From Epichloe hybrida (lineage: Eukaryota > Ascomycota > Sordariomycetes > Hypocreales > Clavicipitaceae): a stretch of 64,000 nt of DNA. Below are positions 28,342 through 42,300 of this stretch, in pieces (within the stretch, counting starts at the first letter, position 1; each line of letters begins with the position of its first letter). Made by a program: the position numbers and the translations under genes. The stretch covers positions 62,001-126,000 of the forward strand of contig JAFEKR010000043.1 in NCBI GenBank assembly GCA_019022495.1, in the 5' to 3' direction. The notes under the pieces were generated by a model, which did not search any database, was not told where the DNA came from, and saw only the letters and a list, made by a program, of their open reading frames with translations.

Positions 28342-29943
28342 ACTAGATTAACGTGGAATTTAGGAATAAATAAAGCTAACTCTAATACAATAGTTCTTGC
28401 TCTTTACAATATAGGATTTATAATAGATATGCTTATAGGCCCTTAACCTAAAGCTATATAGATTATACCACTAGCCTTAACCTCTGTTACTATATTCTTA
28501 TTAAATTTAAATTATTTAAACCATTAGATATTATTAAAGATATGAACGTTTGCTCTAGAGTTATAGAGAACTATATTCCTTCTTAATTCTAAGTTATTCC
28601 TAGTGTTTAATAAATTCACGCTTTCCTTTAATAATTTTACGCGTTTAAAGTGTATAAATAATAATATATTAGCTAACTTTTCACTTAGAGTAATAGCTAC
28701 TAAGTTATTTATAGGGTTTTATAAAGGTATAATAATCTTATTACCTTTTTTCTCTAGCTTTTAATTTATAGCCTTTAATTTCTCCTATAGGTTAGCCTTA
28801 AGATACTTCTTAATATTCTCTTTAGAGTTTTTCCTAACTTCCTAGTTCTTTAGAGTAGCTTCTAGCTTATAGAGAGCCTTAAATAAATTATAGGATTCCT
28901 ACTACTTTAAGGCATCCTTTATATTATGATTTATATATTTAGGGCACTAAGGCCTCTCTAGCTTTATTAAATTATTTAATCTATTACTTATAAGAGTATT
29001 AGTAGTCTTTAGTTCCTTTAGTAGGGCCTTATAGTCCTTTTTAAACTTAGCAATAGCTTTAATTAAGCTTATTTTTATCCCTTTATTAAGCAGGTTATTT
29101 TACTTCTTCTAAAATAACTTATATTTACTTTAAAGAGGTATAATAAACTTATATAGTATTATCTCTTTAGTCTATTAGGTTCCTAGGTCTAGATAATTTC
29201 TCTAAAGTACTTTAATTATTATAGCTTACTTATACTAATTATAGGTACCTTTAGCTTATAAATAATTATTTAAATAGTTTTCTATAAGGATTAGTATTTT
29301 CTTTATATTTAGCTTATACTACTTATAAAGAAGTAAGAGTATTCTTTAGATATAATATTAAATAGACTCCTTCTTCTTAACCTTAGTATTAAAGTTAAGG
29401 GAATCTTAAATATTCTTTGAAAGGGTCTTATAAATATATTCCCTAATCTTTAGTATTTATTTAGCTAGATTATAATACTTTATAAGCTTAAATTAAAGCT
29501 TCTTATATTTAAAATTAAAGTAATCCTTTATATCTTTATATACTAGCTTTTAATCCTTAAGAGTATTAAGGTTATTCTCTATAATCTCTAGTCTCTAACC
29601 TCTTTATAAGTATATAGGTATTATAGGTTCTTTAAGTAATTTAACCTTATTTAGGTTAATATACTCCTAAACCCTATAGGATTTTATATAATTCTTAATT
29701 TATATAAACTACTTAATTTAGTCCTTCTCTAATAATAATACTATATTTAGAGTTTCTTTAGATATATTAAAGGGGAATACACTATATAAGGGAAGCATAG
29801 GATATATTAATTAACTATTAATTAATATAATAAGGGTATTTATTTTATAATATTAGTAAGCATTAATTTAATTAATTTAATAAAGCTTAATAACCTTAAA
29901 GATAATAATAAATTTAGTAATAGAAGCTACCTAGGCTTATAAC

Positions 29944-30163
29944 TATTAGGTAAGGGTATAAATAAATAATAAAAAGTGTTTAATTTAATTAATTAGAGGT
30001 GTAAATAGTAGCTAACTTTTATACCTAAAGGGTATATAGTGTGCTATAGTAATAACTAGTCTACGGAGGTACTTCTAATATATTCGTCTTTACTGATGTC
30101 TTATCCTAGTTAATGCGCGCCCCTTGCCCACACATCCAATGCTTTAGGGAGCTCTTCCTGACA
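29944..30163 (-). repeat. 5' LTR of copia C
   Basis: A 220-bp LTR ending CTCTTCCTGACA, followed by the duplication GTAAG. It marks the boundary between the repeat block and the gene-bearing region. Confidence 0.88.
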
Positions 30164-30443
30164 GTAAGCTTACTTGCATGGCCACCTGTAGGGGTCTTCC
30201 AGAATGGGGGCCAACGGCTAATGCCGAGTGACCCTGGGAAGTCTGGGTGATATCTCAATATCCAATACTGTGCATAATCATGCTCTTGTTCTCCAACAAG
30301 TAGCCCTGAACACGTTTAGCTAGGATAATCTAAATATTGGGGATGCAATAGTACGCCAAGAGGAAAGGAGAAGAAGGGAAAAACCCTCCCGTGTAAATAT
30401 TTGTTCATTCGACGGCGAGAGTAGAGACTAAGCGAGACATACA

Positions 30444-32070
30444 ATGGATGTGTTAACCAGCCTAATTACGGGACGCAAAGCTCAGCCAGTAGTGCAGCGA
30501 TTGGCGCCTGGAGATGAATGCCTGCCGGCGTTCTTCTTCGACGACAGCCCCATGTTGCGAAATGCAATCATGTGCTCGACCTGTCGCTTTGACGATGTGT
30601 TGGATGTCGCCAAACTGCAATCTAGTCTTGTTGATCTCTTAGCCCGCGACGGTTGGAGGAAGCTTAGCGGCCGCCTTCGTCTAAATGCATGCTATTCCCG
30701 AGTATCTATTAGCTGACGAGAGAGAGCCTGGCTAACCTTTGTGTGTCGAATTACAGGACCACGGGAAACTACAGATCCATGTCCCTTCAAAAATTACGCC
30801 GGCGCGGCCAGCAATAACATTCTCGCACCTAGACCTCCAGATCAGCATTCGCGAGCATTCTCTCGCATCAGAGCTTCCAGAGGTGACCGAATCGGTTTCA
30901 ATCCAGCCCAACCCGCGCATCTTTCAGGAGCTAGGTGTTGGCCCGAACGCGCCGCAGACCTTTGAAGACTACATCAGATCGGATTGTCCGCAGCTCAGCC
31001 TCCATATTGTCTCTTTCACGGATGCAACGCTGGTTTCGCTCACATGGCCACACGTTTCGCTGGACGGAGTGAGCCTGGGGTATTTGATGGAAGCGTGGAG
31101 TCTTATGCTGGCCGGTCGTGCTGAGGATGTGCCGCCCATGTTGACCGGGGGTACTGAAGACCCCATGAAATCGGCAGGCTTGGATCCCAACTTTCAAGAG
31201 AGACATATACATGAGTCCAAGCACATGACCGGATGGAAGATACTTCTATGGGGGCTGTTCCATCTTCTGGATATCCTCTGGTGGCCCAGGATGAAGAAGC
31301 AACTCGTATACCTCCCCGGCCAGGTTGTGCAGGCGATGAAAGATCGCGTCAACTCGTCACTTGCGGATGAGGAGCTTGGTCGAGACGATTCGATACAGCA
31401 TGTCAGCAGCAGCGATGTCGTGGCCGCATTCATCTCCCATCTCACAGTACATCAACTTCCAGCATCATCCAGTCGGAGCGCCGTCATCCTGAGTCCCGTC
31501 GACATTCGGGGTCGTATGCCCTCCGTCTTTTCGAAAGCCAATGGCGTCTATGTCACCAATGCGGCGCCAATTGTTTCCACGATAGTGCCCGCCAAAGTCA
31601 TGAGAGGTCCGCGAAGCGGCATGATTGATACGGCGAAAGCGCTCAGGCGCAGCCTGAAACTGCAGACATCAGAAGGCCAGATCCACGCTCTAAACCAAGT
31701 GGAACGAGTGTCCATGGCAGAGAATGGACTCCCGGCGTTCTTCGGAGATGCTCGATCTCTAATCATTATCATCTCCGATATGACCAGGGCACAATTCTAC
31801 AACAAGGTAGATTTCGGACCAGCAGTTCTTCATCATCGAGGAACTCATTTGTCGAAAGGGTGTGAGCGACAGGTTTCCGGTGAAAAGAACGGCGGAGCAG
31901 GCCAGGTGGCGTATTTTCATATGCAGGAGCTCGGTGGTGAGAACATTTTTTCCAGAAACAATTTTCTTGTCTTTGGAACACCGTCTGGCGGGTATTGGAT
32001 CAGTGGCAGTTTGCCTGCAGCAATATGGGCAAAAATGAACGAGGTGATTGTATCCTTGGGGAAGATTTAG
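30444..32070 (+). CDS. BAHD-type O-acyltransferase, 523 aa
   Basis: Predicted acyl-CoA-dependent transferase that would acylate a hydroxyl group, probably on the product of the nearby PKS. Two exons, 30444-30701 and 30757-32070, are joined by a 55-nt intron with a GTATCT donor, CTAAC branch point and TTACAG acceptor; both exons stay in frame. The protein carries the catalytic HxxxD motif (HVSLDG, His about residue 185, Asp about 189) and, near residue 438, DFGPA in place of the usual DFGWG structural motif of the BAHD/PF02458 family. Length is normal for the family. The start ATG has a good context (ACAATGG). It is the first gene right of copia C, whose end is 280 bp upstream, so its promoter may have been cut short. 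No inactivating change is seen. Substrate is unknown. Confidence 0.85.
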
Positions 32071-32085
32071 TTCTCGTACTAAGAA

Positions 32086-32207
32086 GTGGGATGCAGTAAT
32101 GGTAGACACCCTGGTGTCGCAAGGCATAGGGGATAATGCTCGCACAAATTAGTGACCGGTCGGCTGCGCCTCTTTTTTCGTGTAACACCTTGGGTTGTCG
32201 TCTATGT
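32086..32207 (+). repeat. Dispersed repeat, possible truncated SINE tail
   Basis: This stretch, just after the acyltransferase stop codon, aligns over about 95-120 bp with 49130-49257. Shared blocks include ACAAATTAGT, CTTCTTTTTT-like T-runs and GCAAGGCA. The second copy has a tRNA-like head upstream, this one does not. Identity is roughly 70 percent by eye. Confidence 0.45.
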
Positions 32208-32298
32208 ATGTGACCGTATTAGGCAAGCTGAAGATGCACGTAGCTAAACGCGATAATGCACACAAATAATCATACGGCTTTACTTAGACTGCTCTCTC

Positions 32299-32306
32299 TA
32301 TAAAAG
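32299..32306 (+). promoter_or_regulatory. Probable TATA box of the deaminase gene
   Basis: TATAAAAG in a 380-bp intergenic space, about 150 bp upstream of the ATG at 32454. Confidence 0.4.
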
Positions 32307-32453
32307 AGGAGCTTTTAGCCTTCTATTTGTAAGATGAAAGATAGCTTTAATTCAACCTTTTCTCTTCATTATCTTGCTTAGGGACATGTTTTCCCAACGT
32401 CACGTGCCCCACGTACGATACCGCAAGCACAATATCACGATCAAGACGTCGAG

Positions 32454-34121
32454 ATGGTCAACAGGACACCACCTAATGACATACGCAAGGCATCAGTGCA
32501 GTGGTGGGACAGCTGCTTAATACGTGTTCTCTGCCCCTTTTGCCAGGAGCTGCACCGCCATGGTTTCGCAAGGCCTCCAAGCAACTCGGAGCAGTCTCCT
32601 TACGAGCAAGAACATTATCGAGTTGCTCATTGTGATTCTGTTCGCGACGGCAAAGTACGACTATTGAAATACATGTTCACGTTCCCCGTCGATACAGGTT
32701 CTGGCAGTGTCATTTACGAAATCGACAAGGAAAACGTTCGATTCATCGCTGGCGGAGCGTGCGCGATTGATGACGGAGCCATCAAGGACACAGAAATCGA
32801 GCGACTTCGAGCCGACTTTGAGGAGCAAATCAAAATGAGACGAAGGTGGACGGAAAGTACGGAGACCATGGTTCCGCCCAACGACTCTTCCATCGGAGGG
32901 ATTGACGATGTTGTAAGTGCTATGGTCAACGGAGAGACTGAAACTGTGCGCCAGTATTTGGAGTCATCCCCCGACGCGGAGATCTTCCTGCTGGGAGTAG
33001 AGGATTGGTCGGCCCCCGGCGATGACACGGAAATCGCAGACATATCTGCTGAAACCTCAGGCAAGACGGCGCTGCATTTCGCCGCATGCGAGGCTTACCC
33101 TGAAATGCTCAAGCTTCTCATTTCCAAGGGGGCAGATGTCAATGCCGCTGACCTGAATGGGAGGACCCCCCTCATGGAGGCCGCCCTGTGGGGACGACTG
33201 GAGAACGTCAAGCTATTGTTGTCGAACCAGACTGACAGCGCTCGGCGTTGTGTCGATCACAAACAGTCCCGTCGTGCTATTGACTTTGCAAAGCCGACGG
33301 AGCGGAATGTACAAGAAAGATGGGTACGCTCTGGGAGACAACATTGCCTATACAAAGAAGACACCCGTACCCGAAATCTGGATCGAGTAGAAATCGTCCG
33401 CATTCTCAGTGACAAAGCGGACATGCCCCAAACTCAGCCCGTTCAGCCCCTATTGGATGCGTTTACGTATAAGCCTTCTCCATGCGGGACGTCCATCTCG
33501 CTCCTCACTTCTTATAGCGTGCCGAGCAAATGGAAGACGATCGCACGCATGCACCGTGCCGGCCAGCTGCCTGAAATTACTGCCATGAGTGGCTGGTCGC
33601 ACCCGTCAAACGAACATATTCAAGTCGCTGGGAGAGACTGGACGAAAGAGGTCCTCCAACTCTACAGCGTGATGAACCTCTCTCCTGAGGCTCATCGATG
33701 CGATCAGGGCGTAGTAGGTCAATTCAATGCCTGCCACGCAGAGAAGCAGCTTATTGCCTATTTCATCCACAGACATCTGTTCCTGCCCTCGGAATTGCAG
33801 CTCCCGGAAATCGGGGAGTCAAGACCCCCTCGAGAGACATATGAACTCACTGAGCATTGGAAGGAAGTCGATCAGCATCAACGACGCGTCCAGGCCGAGA
33901 AGGAAAAGGAACACGCCATGAGACTGAAACTTCGCGACCTTGAAGAAGCAGCTCCCCGAATTCCTCCGAATTCGACATTACGAGAGGCCCTGATCTTGGT
34001 CAGCAGACCACTGTGTGATGATTGTCGAAGATTTGTCGAGCAAGTGAACTTGACCATGGAATTGCGCATTAAGATTCGGCATTCCTGTATCGATGAATCT
34101 TGCCGCGTTTGCCCAAGCTGA
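32454..34121 (+). CDS. Ankyrin-repeat protein with DYW-like deaminase domain, 555 aa
   Basis: A single-exon protein of three parts. Residues about 21-60 have a cysteine/histidine cluster (C27-x2-C30, H34, H36, later HC) that could bind zinc. Residues about 150-265 hold ankyrin repeats; the clearest are GKTALHFAA (from 203) and NGRTPLMEAALWGRLENVK. The C-terminal part has the zinc signature of cytidine deaminase-fold enzymes: H428-A-E430 in CHAEKQL and C521-x2-C524 in LCDDCRRF. A further HSC...CRVC end resembles the extra metal site of DYW deaminases. DYW-like deaminases fused to ankyrin repeats are known in ascomycetes; their targets are not well established. All catalytic residues are present and the frame is open. 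Whether it edits RNA, DNA or free nucleotides cannot be read from the sequence. Confidence 0.8.
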   Translation: MVNRTPPNDIRKASVQWWDSCLIRVLCPFCQELHRHGFARPPSNSEQSPYEQEHYRVAHCDSVRDGKVRLLKYMFTFPVDTGSGSVIYEIDKENVRFIAGGACAIDDGAIKDTEIERLRADFEEQIKMRRRWTESTETMVPPNDSSIGGIDDVVSAMVNGETETVRQYLESSPDAEIFLLGVEDWSAPGDDTEIADISAETSGKTALHFAACEAYPEMLKLLISKGADVNAADLNGRTPLMEAALWGRLENVKLLLSNQTDSARRCVDHKQSRRAIDFAKPTERNVQERWVRSGRQHCLYKEDTRTRNLDRVEIVRILSDKADMPQTQPVQPLLDAFTYKPSPCGTSISLLTSYSVPSKWKTIARMHRAGQLPEITAMSGWSHPSNEHIQVAGRDWTKEVLQLYSVMNLSPEAHRCDQGVVGQFNACHAEKQLIAYFIHRHLFLPSELQLPEIGESRPPRETYELTEHWKEVDQHQRRVQAEKEKEHAMRLKLRDLEEAAPRIPPNSTLREALILVSRPLCDDCRRFVEQVNLTMELRIKIRHSCIDESCRVCPS

Positions 34122-34310
34122 TGTCGGAGCTGGTACCTGATAAATTGGTCGATTGTGGTTATGTAGAATTTTCTCAGCGCACTCTTCTATTAGCCTTTTA
34201 TGTTATTTATTACATGGTATTAAGTCAACTCTTCACTTGTTTGGGTACCCGCCACAGATCGCTGGGCATTTTTTCCACGGGGCGGAATAATGTTTGGCCC
34301 TTCAGAGTAA

Positions 34311-35735
<1,425 letters not shown>

Positions 35736-36366
35736 TCCGGTGGCTACGCCATGTACTAGCACATGCTTCCTCTATTTGTGGATGTTTATGGAAATGCAGA
35801 TGTCATTAGACAGAATTTGCAGCTTCAGCAGATTGCCTGCCTTTGGCCCTACTCCATGAGGCCCGGGACGAAGAGGAATATGATCCACCATTGCATCGTA
35901 ACGCCGCCTAATTGATTGTGACCTGCGAAAATGGCCGCTATGCAAGAATTCACTGTGGTTAGGCGTGATCGTCATGACGCCTTGGTGGAACTCCGGTTCT
36001 GTTAAGGCGTCGCGGGGTCCGTCCGCCCCCGCACTAATATTTACAAGTAAATCCTAGACAGCCCTATACTACGCCGCACTCAGAAACAAATTTGATACTA
36101 GGCGGAAAGCAATCGTTCACATCCATGTCCTCCATAGTCTTTAGTTAGATGAAACAGATGATTAAACAATGAGCTAGTTCCTAGTAAAAACGACTGACGT
36201 AGTTGCGGCTCCCTTTAACTGCCTCGTGTACAGATCCGTAATACCTATGTCTTTGCTCTCTCTGCCTCTATGCTCCTAAAACTGTAGAGCATGCATTTGT
36301 ATAGCTGTTGCCACTGGCAACTAGCTCCCTACATTTCAATACTTGTTTAAGTGAAATTCTTTAGTC
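35736..36366. other. Intergenic region between convergent genes
   Basis: About 630 bp between the ends of the kinase gene (+) and the PKS gene (-). No convincing gene, RNA or repeat is visible; it presumably holds the two 3' untranslated regions and terminators. Confidence 0.6.
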
Positions 36367-39300
36367 CTACTGTGTTAGCTTTTTCAACACAGACTCACTT
36401 AATGTAACAAGTGTGCGCGATCCCACAATCTCTAGAGCACTAATTTCAACATTGAGCTCTGCGCGCAGCCAGTTCCGTAGCTCAACTGCAACTAGGGAAT
36501 CAACACCATAGTTGGCTAGCAAACGCATTGGTTCAATAGACTCATCAATGCCCAAGCTACGCATTAACACTGTGTTAAGGAGCTCCGTGGCAGCAGCTTG
36601 CAAGGTCTCCTGTCCAACCTTTCCATTGCTAGCATTCTTTAGCATGGCTAGTTTACTTGACGCGGAGGACGCCGTGCCACTATGACTTGGCGAAATGCCC
36701 GCGGCTGGACGCAGGGAGCTGAAGCGGTGACCGGCTTTGAACGGAGGGTTGCCGGGAGTGATGGCTGTGATTAGCTGCCCGGCTTGCTCCGGATTCACCT
36801 TATGAGTCTGTAGGAGGATGCTCGCGCGAACAATACGGTGCAGGAGAGCTTCGTTGATGGGCTTCCAACCCCGTGACTCAAAGACGCGGCTTAGCATGTC
36901 CTTGTCCTTGAGGTATCCCACCTCCTCCACCGGGCCGAGATCGATGGCGTTGGCGGGGAGTCCCTGCTGAATACGATATGCCGCAAAGGAATCGAGGAAG
37001 CTGTTTCCAGCCGCGTAGTTGGACTGTCCTAGCTGGCCCAGGAGGCCGCTCACACTTGACAGCATGGTGAAGAAGTCGAGCGGCGTAGGCTGCTCCAACG
37101 AGGCCTTGTGCAGGTTCCACGTTCCGAGGACCTTTGGATAGATGGGCTCCCGGAACTCGCGGGGCGTCATGGTAGTGAACATTCGATCTCGTAGAACCAT
37201 GGCCCCTTGAATCACACCCATTACGGGCCTTGACGCCGAAGAAAAAGCTTTTCGAACGTCATCGAGATTAGTAATGTCGCCCGAAATGAGATCCACACTG
37301 CACCCCAACGAGTTGCAGTCGTAGACCGTCTTCCGCGATTTTTCGTCTTCGTAGCCGCTGCGGGAGATGGCGACGATGTTCCTTGCGCCACTTCGTGCCA
37401 GATAGATGGCCAAGTTACCACATAGCCCCTTGAAGCCACCCGCGATGAGGTACGATCCGTCCTGGCGGAGGCAAAGCTGCGTCGCCGCTGGCCGGTATTC
37501 AATCTTTGTCGTGCTGGCCTTCTCATACGATATGACCACCTTGCCGATCTGCTTGCCACGCTGCATGTAGCGGAAGGCCTCCGTAGTTTGCTCCAATGGG
37601 AAGACTCTGCAAATATGGAGCGGCTTGATGTGCCTCTGCGCAATCAAGCGCATGATGTATTCGCCCGTCTTGCGCGTCGTCTCGTCAGTGATGCTAGGAC
37701 GCGAGAGGTCCAGCGGTCGATACGAACAGTTGCGGTCAAACGGCTCCATGGAGAGGTTGTTGCGGTCGAGCATGTCCTTCTTTCCGATTTCGATGAGACT
37801 ACCATTCTCCGCAATGCATCGCCACGACTCATGCAGCAAATCCCCAGTCAGCGAGTTGAGACAAAAGTCCACACCACGGCCACCCGTGACCTTCATCAGC
37901 TCCGGACCGAATGCGACAGAGCGAGAGGAAAACATGCGGTCCCTGCGGATACCGTAATTCTCGGCAAGGAAATCTCGCTTGGCCTCCGTGCCAACTGTCA
38001 CGTAGACCTCGGCGCCGATGTACTTGCAGAGGTCGATGGCCGCCAGCCCGACACCGCCCGAGGCCGAATGGATGAGCACGGAGTGCCCCTTTTGAATGTT
38101 GGCCATGGTCACAAGACCATAGACAGCCGTGTGCACCGCGATGCCAAAAGTGGTGCCCTGTTCAAAGGATGTCCAGTCCTCCAGGAGATAGACGGCGTGC
38201 CACCGGTTGCGGACCTTGTTGCCAAAGCAGCCGCCGTCACGGCGAACCATGAGCACTCTGTCGCCAGGCTTCACCGTGGCAACGTCCTTGCCGATCTCGG
38301 TGACTACGCCAGTACATTCGAGACCAAAAAGACGCTCGTTTGCGGGGACAAAACCCATGGCGTTGGCCAGGTCCTTGAAGTTCATGCCAGCGGCACGTAC
38401 CTCAATCTCAACTTCATCATCCTTCAGGGGGGGAATATCTGGAATCTCCGTGTAGATGAGGGTGTCCAGTGTACCGGTCCTATCACTGACGAGTCTGATG
38501 GTAGATTCATGGCCGCCGATGATGCCCTTGACGCTATCGGCGCCATGCTGGCTCTCACGCTCGAGTTTGTTGACAGCCGTATCGGAGATTACACGACTAA
38601 TGTAGAAGACGCCCTTGCGCTCCACGAACTCGCTGTCGACCATGGAAATATCGCTGAGATTGCTCAAGTGCTCGAGGGCTCGGTCTATTGCGCCCAAGCT
38701 TGCATGGCTTTGATCTGATTCAACGTCCAGACACACAAATACACTCCGGGGGTACTCGGCCTTCAGTGATCGAGATGCGCCAAACATAATGCCAAGCTCC
38801 GGAGTGCTGACTTCCATTTGGGATCTATGATAAAAGTGTTATACAAAGGTCACAGAAGAATAGTAGGCATACTTGGCAACACGTTTTATAGGGAAAAGAC
38901 CTACCCCTTGGTGACCCACAGGATCTTGCACTCGCGCTCAAGTAATCCCCGTAGGAGGTGGAACTGGTCATCTTGCAAGTCACTCAAGACAGGAGAGAAC
39001 ATTTCGTCCAAGACAATGACAGTGCTCTTCTCCAAGATTCCTTCAATGGAGAGATTTCTCTCAACTAATTGCCAACCTTTCTCTGCAAGGGCATCGCGGA
39101 CAGCATCGGTAGAACTGCTTCCGGTCTTAAAGTGCACGAGGTTGACCATCTTATCAGCCGAGTCCTGGGGTTTAGAAGCACTATTGCTAGCGATGCCGAA
39201 GTACATCAAATCTGATAAGCCGTCTCCAGAGAGCTTGATGGCGTTGTAGCCAGGGACGGTGGTCTTCACCACCTTATCAGTCCGGTCTAAAGTGTTAAGT

Positions 39301-42300
39301 CAGTTGTGCAGTCGTTCTGAAGGAATGAAGAATCGATCGGATGCTCACTAGCACTTGAATGCGTGACGTCGTCTTTTATGACGAGTAGGTACCCATTGTC
39401 CGCTACCACTTGTCGAGCCCCTTCAAGGGCGTTGATGAGACCAGTGGTGACGGTGGAGGCTCTCAAGACCACGACGTCGAAATTCTCATCGTCATTAATG
39501 GAATCAGTGATGCGGTCTACCTCATGTACCACGTGCGAGACATTTGCTTCCGTGGAGTATTTCTCTCTGAGCTCAAGAGATGCCTTGTGAGTTGGCGCTG
39601 ACAAAGTATAACCGCACCCTTCAGCAATGGGGCCGGAGAGCTGGCGGAGGCTGTCTAGCCAAAGACTACGCATGGGGGCATTTCCGTCTTCATAGATGAC
39701 CTCCAATAACTTACTCGTTGGCTTCTTGTGAGCAATGATTGAAATCGCACTGGCGACGGCCGCGATCGTTGCTTTGTCGGATGTGGCGGCTGTGGCCATC
39801 ACAGCCGAGAGCTGATCAGGTGCGAGAAAACTGGCATCCTGTGCCCACCGAACTTGGGTGAAGACGTGAGGCGCGTCCGCGCTGGCGCTGATGGAGTGAT
39901 ATCTGAGTCCCTGGAGGTGGAATAGAATCTGGTGCGAATCTTCGGCGTAGGTGCGAATGTCGCTGCAGAACCTCTTGTTATCATCGGGACGACCAACGCC
40001 AGTCCACATTGCCTCTGAGGCTACAATGCCGCGTTCGACATTGGTAGGCTGCGGGAAGATGACGAGGTTGTCAATCAGACGAGGCGGCATCATCGTGTCC
40101 AAAGACGAGCGATGGCCGCGGTTGAGAGCGACTGTTGCAATCTGGAGGCAACCATCAATGGCTGTGGGATGCATGGGGTATTTGCTCTGGGGATAACGTG
40201 ATGGCGGCGAGTCCAGCTTGATGACGGCCCTGCAATTTCGTGCATCAGCCTTGGCCTCGATAGACTGGCAGGGTTGGAATGCCAGGCCGAACAAATAGCC
40301 AACGTCCCTCATGGCCTTGTACCACACAGATCCTGGAACGCCAAATTTGAACGGGCTGACATCGTCAGCCGTCGCAACGTGGCGGACATGTTCTCCAATA
40401 GACACCAAACCCTTACAGTGCTCTTCGAGAGCGCCGTTCCCGTCTTTGGGAATGGACGAGATGGTGAACTCGTGCCAGGTCTCCTTGGTGCTGGAGCAAG
40501 GTTCCAGTGAGAGCACCAGCTTGGCACCGGCATGTTCGTTGAGCGTCAACATGTGAGGGAAGGCGACGTTGCGGAGCTTAAACGTCTGGTCCCCGACGGT
40601 AGTATCGGCAGCAATGGCCCCAAGCACCTTGCTCTTCTGATACATGGCTTCGATGGCCATGGCGATGTAGCCGGCGGCCGGGAAGATGATGCTGTGGCCT
40701 AGCGTGTGATCTTTGAGCCAAGTCACGTCGCTTACGCGGAGGAAATTCTTCCAGATAGGTCGGGTCCACGGGGTGCCGAGGATCTTGCTTCCCAACAAGT
40801 CGTGGTGGACGAATTTGCGAAATCTCCAATCGGAGCTGGACTCGCTCTCGTGCCAGTACTTTGTCGAATGATCCCACTGGTAGTTAGGCAGGTCAAACAC
40901 AAATGCGGGAGCGACCGACAGGCCATCGTCGTTGAACGGCGTCAGGCTGATGGGCGCACCGGCGTTGAACAGCTTCCCGGCGCATTCTAGTAGCGTCTTC
41001 ATAGCCTCAGCGCCTCTCTTCCACGTCGATGAGTAAGCGAAGGAGGTGCCAGTCGCTTTTTGTATTTGGCTGACAGGACCTGAGAGGGCATTACTTGGGC
41101 CGATCTCGACGAGGTAATTAACTCCCTCGCTATCTATCTGCATCATGCTTGTAGCGGCTTGGCTGAAAAGAACAGGGGACAGCATGTTTTTCACCCAATA
41201 GTCGACGCCAGGTGACTCCACGAGGACATCCCCGGTGGTGGACGAGAACATAATGGCCTTGCTCTTTAGGGCTGGCCGGGTCTCCCACTCAACGTGTTTC
41301 TCCAACAGCTCTACGTACGTACCAGCAACGGCATCCATGTGGCGAGAGTGATAGGCGGTATTCACTTGCAGAAAGCGAGCGAAGTGTCCGTCGTGCTTGA
41401 TCCTTTGCTCCATATGCTCCAGCTCATGCCTAAAGCCCGAGACGGTGATGCCCTGTGGGCTGTTGAAGCAAGCAATTTCGATGGATGAGCCATCCAAGTA
41501 CTTTTGAGCGGCGTCGGGTCCCAGGCCGACAGCCATCATCCCGACGGGGGTGCGATGCTCGACAGCTGACGTAGCCTTTCCACGGTAGAAGGCGATCTTG
41601 ATGGCCTGCTCGGGAGTCAACAGGCCAGCGGCGACCGCCGCGGCAATCTCTCCCGAGGAGTGCCCAACGACGGCGCGATAGGACACACCCGAGGCGTCGA
41701 AAATGGAAAGAAACGCCAGCTGCAAAGCGGTGACGAGTGGTTGGGTGATCTCGGGAAGCCTCATGTGGTCCGGGGAGCGAGGGCTACTGAGTTCATCGTA
41801 TAGTGTCCAGGCTGGGGCTCCATATGATCTTTGCAAGACCTTGTCCAGTTGTTTGACCGTCTTGGCTGCGATGGGAAAATTCGCCAGCAGCTCTCGACCC
41901 ATCTCGGGCCACTGAGCGCCTTGGCCGGTGAAGATGAAGCCAACAGAGAGTGGCTCATCACGCACATGGCCCTTTTCGAAGTTCTCTGCGTCGAGATAAT
42001 TATCGGAGGTGAGGAAGAAGCCACGGTAATAATGGCGTGACTTGCGCTCGCTGAGTGTATACGCAAGATCACGCTGCTTGACGCTGACACCGGGATCCGA
42101 GAGGTGTTTGTCCAGTGCGGAGAACTGGCCCTGCAATGACTTCTCGCTGTCGGCGGAGAGCACCATGATGCGCTGCCTCTGGTCAATCTCATCCTCGATG
42201 AGGCCAAGATGGCTCTGCTCGGGGTACGACGAGACGTGGTGGCGGGGAATGTCCTTGGCCTCGTCGACAACAGCGTGGGCATTAGAACCACCATAGCCAA

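Larger units (their letters stand above)
11570..30163 (-). mobile_element. Copia LTR retrotransposon C, holding B1 and A2
   Basis: 220-bp LTRs at 11570-11789 and 29944-30163 are flanked by a perfect 5-bp duplication, GTAAG, at 11565-11569 and 30164-30168. Without the two inserted elements it would be about 5.4 kb. On the minus strand a protease-like segment with NSRANVHIFNN lies near 28540-28600. The RT motif FFYVDNIIVLYPNGSKAEF (YVDD in intact copia proteins) lies near 12810-12870, with RNase H after it. This order, gag/protease at high and RT/RNase H at low coordinates, fixes copia type and minus orientation. It lies 280 bp upstream of the acyltransferase start codon. All frames are broken by RIP-type stops. 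Confidence 0.9.

Noticed and set aside
37588..38718. 376-codon plus-strand ORF
   Set aside because: Antisense shadow of the ER and KR domains of the PKS; no domain of its own.
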